A DNA stretch of 36,133 nt from Phlegmacium glaucopus (Eukaryota; Basidiomycota; Agaricomycetes; Agaricales; Cortinariaceae): contig MU130299.1 of the NCBI GenBank assembly GCA_015039465.1, positions 987,948 to 1,024,080 of the forward strand. The letters are read 5' to 3'. Below are positions 31,968 through 36,133 of the stretch, piece by piece. The notes beneath the pieces are model-generated. The model did no database searches, was not told where the DNA came from, and saw only the letters and a program-made list of their open reading frames with translations. Both the position numbers and the translations under genes were made by a program. Every line of letters starts with the position of its first letter. Within the stretch, counting starts at the first letter, position 1.

Positions 31968-32925
31968 ATGGCTCGTACTGCGGCTGACAAGGCTGAGAAA
32001 CCCCGAATTCCTGAAATAAACTGGTCGGCAAACAACTCCTCGGCTGTCTGGGCTCTTCTGGATGAGATCGAAAAAAACTGAAAACTATCGTGTTCTCTAT
32101 GGTAAAAAGAATGTGGCTGAGGTATGTTTGCTTATATCTTCAGTTTGAAACTGTCTAACATGGCTTGTCAACAGAACACCAGTGGTGAAACCAAGGTTAC
32201 CATATATACTAGGATTGCTGAGGCTATCCTGCCAGAACTGTTCGCTGTTAACCCCAACACGGTTCGTGACCGTGTAAAGAGCAAGTTCGAAAGGTAAGAA
32301 CCTTATTTCCTGTGTTAACCATTCTCTTATGACTTTGGTTTCAGCCTTAAGACTGTATACAAGAAACATGCTAAGCGGCTCCGTCAAACTGGTGAAGGTG
32401 TTCAAGAAAACGAGGATGGCTCGCAAGGTAGTGAGGAAACCCTTTCCTTCTACATCATGGGTGATGGTCCTTGTGTCGAGACCCCTCCACATGCTGTCAA
32501 CATTTGGAGTGCGTGGCTATCTTTTGATTTATCTGACAATCAACTTATTTATTAATTTTCCAGAGGAAATCGAGAAGGAGTTCCCCTTCTTCCCCACCCT
32601 TCATCGTATCTGGGCCTCTCATCCAAATGTCACTCCAATTGTCATCACTACCGCTCTTGGTCCACAGGGTTCGAAGACGGTCTGGTACCAGCCACCTGAT
32701 GAAAACAGGAATACCGCTATAAATCGTTGTTTGTGTTGTTATAAAAACACCAACCAGAGAGCAGTGGACCAGACCTTAGGTCAAGAGACTCCCTGTTGTT
32801 CGTTTAGGGAAGGTATAACCTTAGACTTGTATCACACAGAGGTAGGGGGTGAGAATAGAGATGAGAAGGATGAGGATGAATTAGGAAGAGTCTTCAGTAA
32901 GACTATAGCAGTTGACAGTGGTTGA
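31968..32925 (+). pseudogene. Putative Myb/SANT- or MADF-like DNA-binding protein, frameshifted
   Basis: Four exons are readable: 31968-32121, 32175-32293, 32345-32508 and 32564 onward. Introns are 53, 51 and 55 nt with GTATGT, GTAAGA and GTGCGT donors and CAG acceptors. The protein begins MARTAADKAEKPRIPEINWS and continues with a helix-rich segment (WALLDEIEK, then TIYTRIAEAILPELF, SLKTVYKKHAKRLRQ) resembling trihelix/MADF-type DNA-binding domains. A C-terminal part follows (EFPFFPTLHRIWASHPNV, then KTVWYQPP). In exon 1, a seven-A run (about 32070-32076) is one base too long and produces a TGA; with six As the frame would be continuous. After YQPPDENR the sequence changes character, probably at the retroelement boundary, although the frame stays open to 32925. 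Family call tentative. Confidence 0.5.
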
Positions 32926-33064
32926 CAGTAAAGGACTAAAAAAGCGAACTCAGAGGGGTTAAGGAAGAGGATGAGGAAGAATAAGAGGGAGTCTTCAGCA
33001 AGACTATAGTAATTGACAGTGGGGATAGATTGACAGTTAAAGGCAGAAAAAAGTGAACTTGAGG
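32866..33064 (+). repeat. Imperfect ~95-100 bp tandem duplication
   Basis: GATGAGGA...GTCTTCAG(T/C)AAGACTATAG...TTGACAGT...GCGAACT/GTGAACT occurs twice, at about 32866-32955 and 32962-33064. It may be part of an LTR or leader of the downstream retrotransposon. Confidence 0.55.
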
Positions 33065-33207
33065 AAGGAATTCACTGGAATTCCACTGAGATGATGATTG
33101 TTGGGGGGTAAGAATGAATTGAACTGAACTACCTATCCTGGTACAAAAGAGCAGTATTTATACCCTAAGGATGAGGCTATGTAAAACAAATAAAAAAAGA
33201 AAGGAGT

Positions 33208-33300
33208 ATGCGCTGTCAGAAGAGGAATGAAGAAAGGACAGCTGCGAGAAGAAAAGAACAAGAAAAAGAAGAAGGAACAATAAAAAAATTCTGTACAAGT
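33208..33300 (+). repeat. Purine-rich tract
   Basis: Nearly pure A/G sequence (GAAAAGAACAAGAAAAAGAAGAAGG). It could be a polypurine tract or just low complexity. Apart from this, no gene is seen in 33065-33800; a TATTTATA string lies at about 33155. Confidence 0.4.
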
Positions 33301-33808
33301 GTCAAAGTGCGAGAGAAAAGAAAAGAAGGCAGTGCGCATAGCCTAATAGCAAAAATATATCAGCTCCATAGCCGTGTGGTCATGTCAAAAATGTGAAAGG
33401 TCCTGAGTCAACACTTGAAAGGCGCAGCCTTGTTCCTGAGAAAACACTACTTGCCCATGGTCCCATGTCGCGCAGCCTTGATAACACTTGACACTCTGCG
33501 AGAATAATCCTCTGCTGCTGATTCATCTGCAATTCCTGCTTAGTCGTGATCCTCCTGGACTTCCTAAATTGTCATAAAGAGGGTGGGAAGGCTTCAGGTA
33601 CCGCGTGAATGATGGTTTTGGCAGTGAATGATAAGATAAGAGGTTGTAAGGAATGAGGAACTTACGGACACGGACTACAAATGTCATATCACGTGACTTT
33701 GGTCACAAGGACTTTCGCATCGCTTGGTTGCATCCCGAATTAGTAGTATTCTGGCCACTCTGCGAGTGGCCCTTCTCTTACTTTGTGGCTCGCATTGTCT
33801 CGGACTAG

Positions 33809-33815
33809 TATAAAA
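33809..33815 (+). promoter_or_regulatory. TATA box of the retrotransposon
   Basis: TATAAAA, about 250 bp upstream of the start of the open Gag frame (34063), in a stretch that looks like the R/U5 end of an LTR. Confidence 0.4.
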
Positions 33816-33927
33816 CAGTAGAATAAAACACATAAAATATATCATCCTTCCCTCTTACAACTAGCTTGTATCAAAGAGACACATCAGAACTAAAGCTACA
33901 AAAGAACTGTTAGAGAAAACCGAGACA

Positions 33928-33958
33928 AGGTTGAGTTGTAGAGATATCAACTCAACCT
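33928..33958 (+). repeat. Perfect 11-bp hairpin in the Gag leader
   Basis: AGGTTGAGTTG (33928-33938) and CAACTCAACCT (33948-33958) are exact inverse complements separated by 9 nt. The hairpin lies in the presumed untranslated leader, near where a primer-binding site would be expected. Confidence 0.6.
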
Positions 33959-34062
33959 CCCTTCACTCGATAATCTCTCCTTGATATCTGTGGCATCTGA
34001 ACTCACATCTACCAACCTTCTTACATCTGGAGCCCACCGCGAACCACAAATCATCGAGATAA

Positions 34063-35874
34063 CCACCCACCCCATCTCCAAAACTGCCGCCACCTACCAG
34101 GAGTAGCGAGCGCGCCCCGAAGCCACTGACGCCACCCACACGTCTTCTACCATTCCGACAGGGCTTGAACAACCCTTCGACACGTGCCACAACATCTACA
34201 CCATCAGTAAATACACAGCGAACACCCCCAGTCCCAATCAAAGCACAACGCTTCCTGTGGCCCGAAGAGACGGTCATACAAGACCCAGAGCCGACTCTAA
34301 CTGAGAGAAGCACCGAGAGTACCGAGAGCGACATTATCTACTCGGAACAACCAAGCGAAGAAAGAATAGCGGAGATCAGAGAAACAGACTCACCAAGCGA
34401 AGTAGTAAACGTACTGCGACGAGACGCAGCACCAGAGCAAGACATGTCAATAAGAGCAATGCCAGAGCCGGGGAAACGATCCAGCCCCAGGTACAAAGGA
34501 AATACCAAAGAATTAGCGGAATTTCTCGAGGATTTTGAGGAATGTGCGAAGACAGCGGGATTGAAAGACGAAGAGAGGACCAAGTGGGTGTTGAAGTACG
34601 TGGATGAGAGACAGACGAGGCAGTTTTGGAAGACATTGGAGGGGTACGAGGAGCAAGACTATGTGAAGTTTAAAAAGTCAGTATTGGACCAATACCCAGG
34701 AGCGAAGGAAGGAGAGAAATATACGCGTCGCCAGCTCGAACGTCTAACAGAGAAAAACGTAACAAAGAAAGTAACGGAGCAACGGCTTACCGATTACTAT
34801 GCCAAGTTCCGCCCAATGGGATTATGGTTGCAGAAAAAGACGGTTATCAGCGAGTCCGAGATGAACCAGCATTTTTGGTACGGGTTACCGGAAGGCGCGC
34901 GAAAGATGATTTCACAACGGCTAGATCTACTAGACCCCACACGAGCACGCACCACCGCACCACCAATCGACCAAGCCTTAGCCGCAGGACGACACATCTT
35001 TTCCGAGGATGCCTTTGATGCTGAAGATGACGACCCAATAGCCAAGAAACTTCAAAAGATAGCTAGAGACAAGAAGAAACGAAGGAAGGAGGATTCAAGT
35101 TCAGAGGAGGGGACATCAACGAGCGAGGAGTCCGGAAGGGATAGCGATTCTGGGGAGGAAAGCGAGTCAGAAAGTAGTGAGGAAGAGAAGAAGAAGAAAC
35201 GGAAGAAGAAGGGAGGCAAGAACAGAGTCAAAACGAAACGTGTAACAACAGACGGAAAGAAGAAGAGGAGCGACATCGACGAAGTAGGAGAATTGACAAG
35301 ACAGTTAACTTCGCTCCGAGTTTCGGACACGTTGTACGCAGCCACTTTCGCCAAGCTCCAGTTTACGGCCCCAACCGTCGCAGAACACCTTCCACTGCCA
35401 GCTGGATGGAGTCGTGTGCAGATAGCTACAGCGCCATCTCCTCAGCCAAGCCCTTCGTCAGCACCGGTCATGGCCACATTCCAACACAACCACCCCAACA
35501 GACCAACCAATCGAAACCATCCACCCAACTGCTTCTTTTGTCAAAAACCCGGTTGCAGGATCCGAGATTGCCCTGATGTCATTGCATACGTCAAAGCTGG
35601 AAGAATCATATATGCGAGCGATGGAAGAATCGTGTTCTTTGACGGATCATTAATTGGTTATAGCCCAAGTGGAATGAAGGCGGCTGTCGACGCACGATGT
35701 GGAGGACCCCTAGAAAATCACCAACCTACCAGTCATCAGCCAATAGCAGTGACTACATTTTACCAAGGGACGACGTTCACAGTAGAGTCGGGAGTAGAGG
35801 AGGTCATAGAAGAGGATGAGGTGATGAAAGTGGAGGAGCTGACTGTGAGGAGGGAGTATCCCTGCCTCAAGTAA
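34063..35874 (+). CDS. gag: Ty3/Gypsy retrotransposon Gag
   Basis: One frame is open from 34063 to the TAA at 35872-35874. The first ATG is at 34444 (476 residues), yet codons before it look genuine, so the true start is unclear. A capsid-like core runs from about FLEDFEECAKTAGLKDEERT through YVDERQTRQFWKTLEGY to LTDYYAKFRPMGLWL and FWYGLPEGARKMI. Next comes a Ser/Glu/Lys-rich charged stretch (35060-35270), then a zinc-knuckle CFFCQKPGCRIRDC with spacing C-x2-C-x4-C-x4-C, in which Cys takes the usual His position. It is followed by YVKAGRIIYASDGRIVF, a tail typical of agaricomycete Gag proteins. In such elements Gag packages the RNA into cytoplasmic particles. No protease follows before the stop. 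Confidence 0.78.
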   Translation, partial: PPTPSPKLPPPTRSSERAPKPLTPPTRLLPFRQGLNNPSTRATTSTPSVNTQRTPPVPIKAQRFLWPEETVIQDPEPTLTERSTESTESDIIYSEQPSEERIAEIRETDSPSEVVNVLRRDAAPEQDMSIRAMPEPGKRSSPRYKGNTKELAEFLEDFEECAKTAGLKDEERTKWVLKYVDERQTRQFWKTLEGYEEQDYVKFKKSVLDQYPGAKEGEKYTRRQLERLTEKNVTKKVTEQRLTDYYAKFRPMGLWLQKKTVISESEMNQHFWYGLPEGARKMISQRLDLLDPTRARTTAPPIDQALAAGRHIFSEDAFDAEDDDPIAKKLQKIARDKKKRRKEDSSSEEGTSTSEESGRDSDSGEESESESSEEEKKKKRKKKGGKNRVKTKRVTTDGKKKRSDIDEVGELTRQLTSLRVSDTLYAATFAKLQFTAPTVAEHLPLPAGWSRVQIATAPSPQPSPSSAPVMATFQHNHPNRPTNRNHPPNCFFCQKPGCRIRDCPDVIAYVKAGRIIYASDGRIVFFDGSLIGYSPSGMKAAVDARCGGPLENHQPTSHQPIAVTTFYQGTTFTVESGVEEVIEEDEVMKVEELTVRREYPCLK

Positions 35875-36133
35875 GAGAAAACAAAACAATTCAAAAATAT
35901 AATTACGCCAGTAAACTCAATAATCCGGGACCTACAACCGAATGCACTTGCATTCTTGAAGACCCAAAATAAGATAAGTTTCATTCTTCCCAAACCCTTT
36001 TGTAAATAGCTCCGGAAATGCTTAAATTCAAATTACCCGAGACAACGGAATCTACAAAGTATTTGTACTTACTAAAATGAGATCTACGGATCTTATCCGA
36101 AAAATGAACAAATTCATAGTGTAATAAATAAAT
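35875..36133 (+). pseudogene. Start of pol, same frame as gag, interrupted
   Basis: Directly after the Gag TAA the same frame reads FKNIITPVNSIIRDLQPNAL, then FLKTQNKISFILPKPFCK, and meets a TAG at about 36007. A KLPETTESTKYLYLL reading follows in another frame. This looks like the Gag-Pol linker before the protease of basidiomycete Ty3/Gypsy elements. Two stops and a frame change suggest decay, although the first stop could be a readthrough site. The element continues beyond the window. Confidence 0.45.

Noticed and set aside
33963..35993. Several minus-strand frames of 77-123 codons
   Set aside because: They are shadows of the Gag frame; the Gag strand has the capsid-like core and the zinc knuckle.
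1..36133. CRISPR arrays, rRNA genes, bacterial operons
   Set aside because: No regularly spaced identical repeats, no rRNA sequence and no prokaryotic gene organisation were seen; the intron-rich genes are fungal.

Overview
The window looks like nuclear DNA of an agaricomycete (mushroom-forming basidiomycete). The coding sequence is broken by many short introns of about 50-68 nt with GTATGT/GTAAGT-type donors. It carries a multi-pass membrane protein family of the kind common in Agaricales genomes, remnants of a dye-decolorising peroxidase, an agaricomycete-type Ty3/Gypsy Gag and a fungal tyrosine-recombinase fragment. All identifications are by reading translations; no search was run.

Layout. 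1-1440 is an accessory left flank: a degenerate GACGAACGA-type repeat, a GGTTC/GAACC array, the 3' end of a tyrosine-recombinase element and a long palindrome. 1440-1850 is AT-rich DNA with a repeated TTTGCATATCCC motif, leading into the promoter of the only intact Naa38/LSMD1-like Sm gene (1877-2203). About 1825-31770 is a mosaic tandem array. Its full unit, left to right, is: an upstream block (P), an Sm-like gene (+), an unrecognised spliced gene 'X' (+), a 5' piece of a DyP peroxidase gene (+, only in some units), a seven-TM gene (-) and a block (Q) beside the 7TM promoter. There are seven Sm-like loci plus a 3' scrap, five 7TM loci, and two long plus two short DyP pieces. Unit length runs from about 2 to 6 kb because of internal deletions and insertions.

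Fate of the copies. Four of the five 7TM genes (3492-4741, 14109-15446, 19437-20693, 26929-28271) splice into uninterrupted proteins of 320, 350, 321 and 347 residues; the fifth (7885-9542) is split by a 394-bp insertion with tRNA-like boxes. Every Sm-like copy except the leftmost is broken, each by its own lesions. X and the DyP pieces are also decayed, some lesions being shared between copies. The array therefore reads as a birth-and-death cluster in which the membrane protein is retained while its hitch-hiking neighbours decay. Among the 7TM copies the predicted loops differ more than the introns do, which suggests diversification of the exposed surface.

The right flank (31770-36133) holds a spliced gene for a putative DNA-binding (Myb/SANT- or MADF-like) protein with one homopolymer frameshift, then repeat-rich DNA, and then the 5' part of a Ty3/Gypsy retrotransposon: promoter, hairpin leader, Gag with a CCCC variant knuckle, and the start of pol, which runs off the window.
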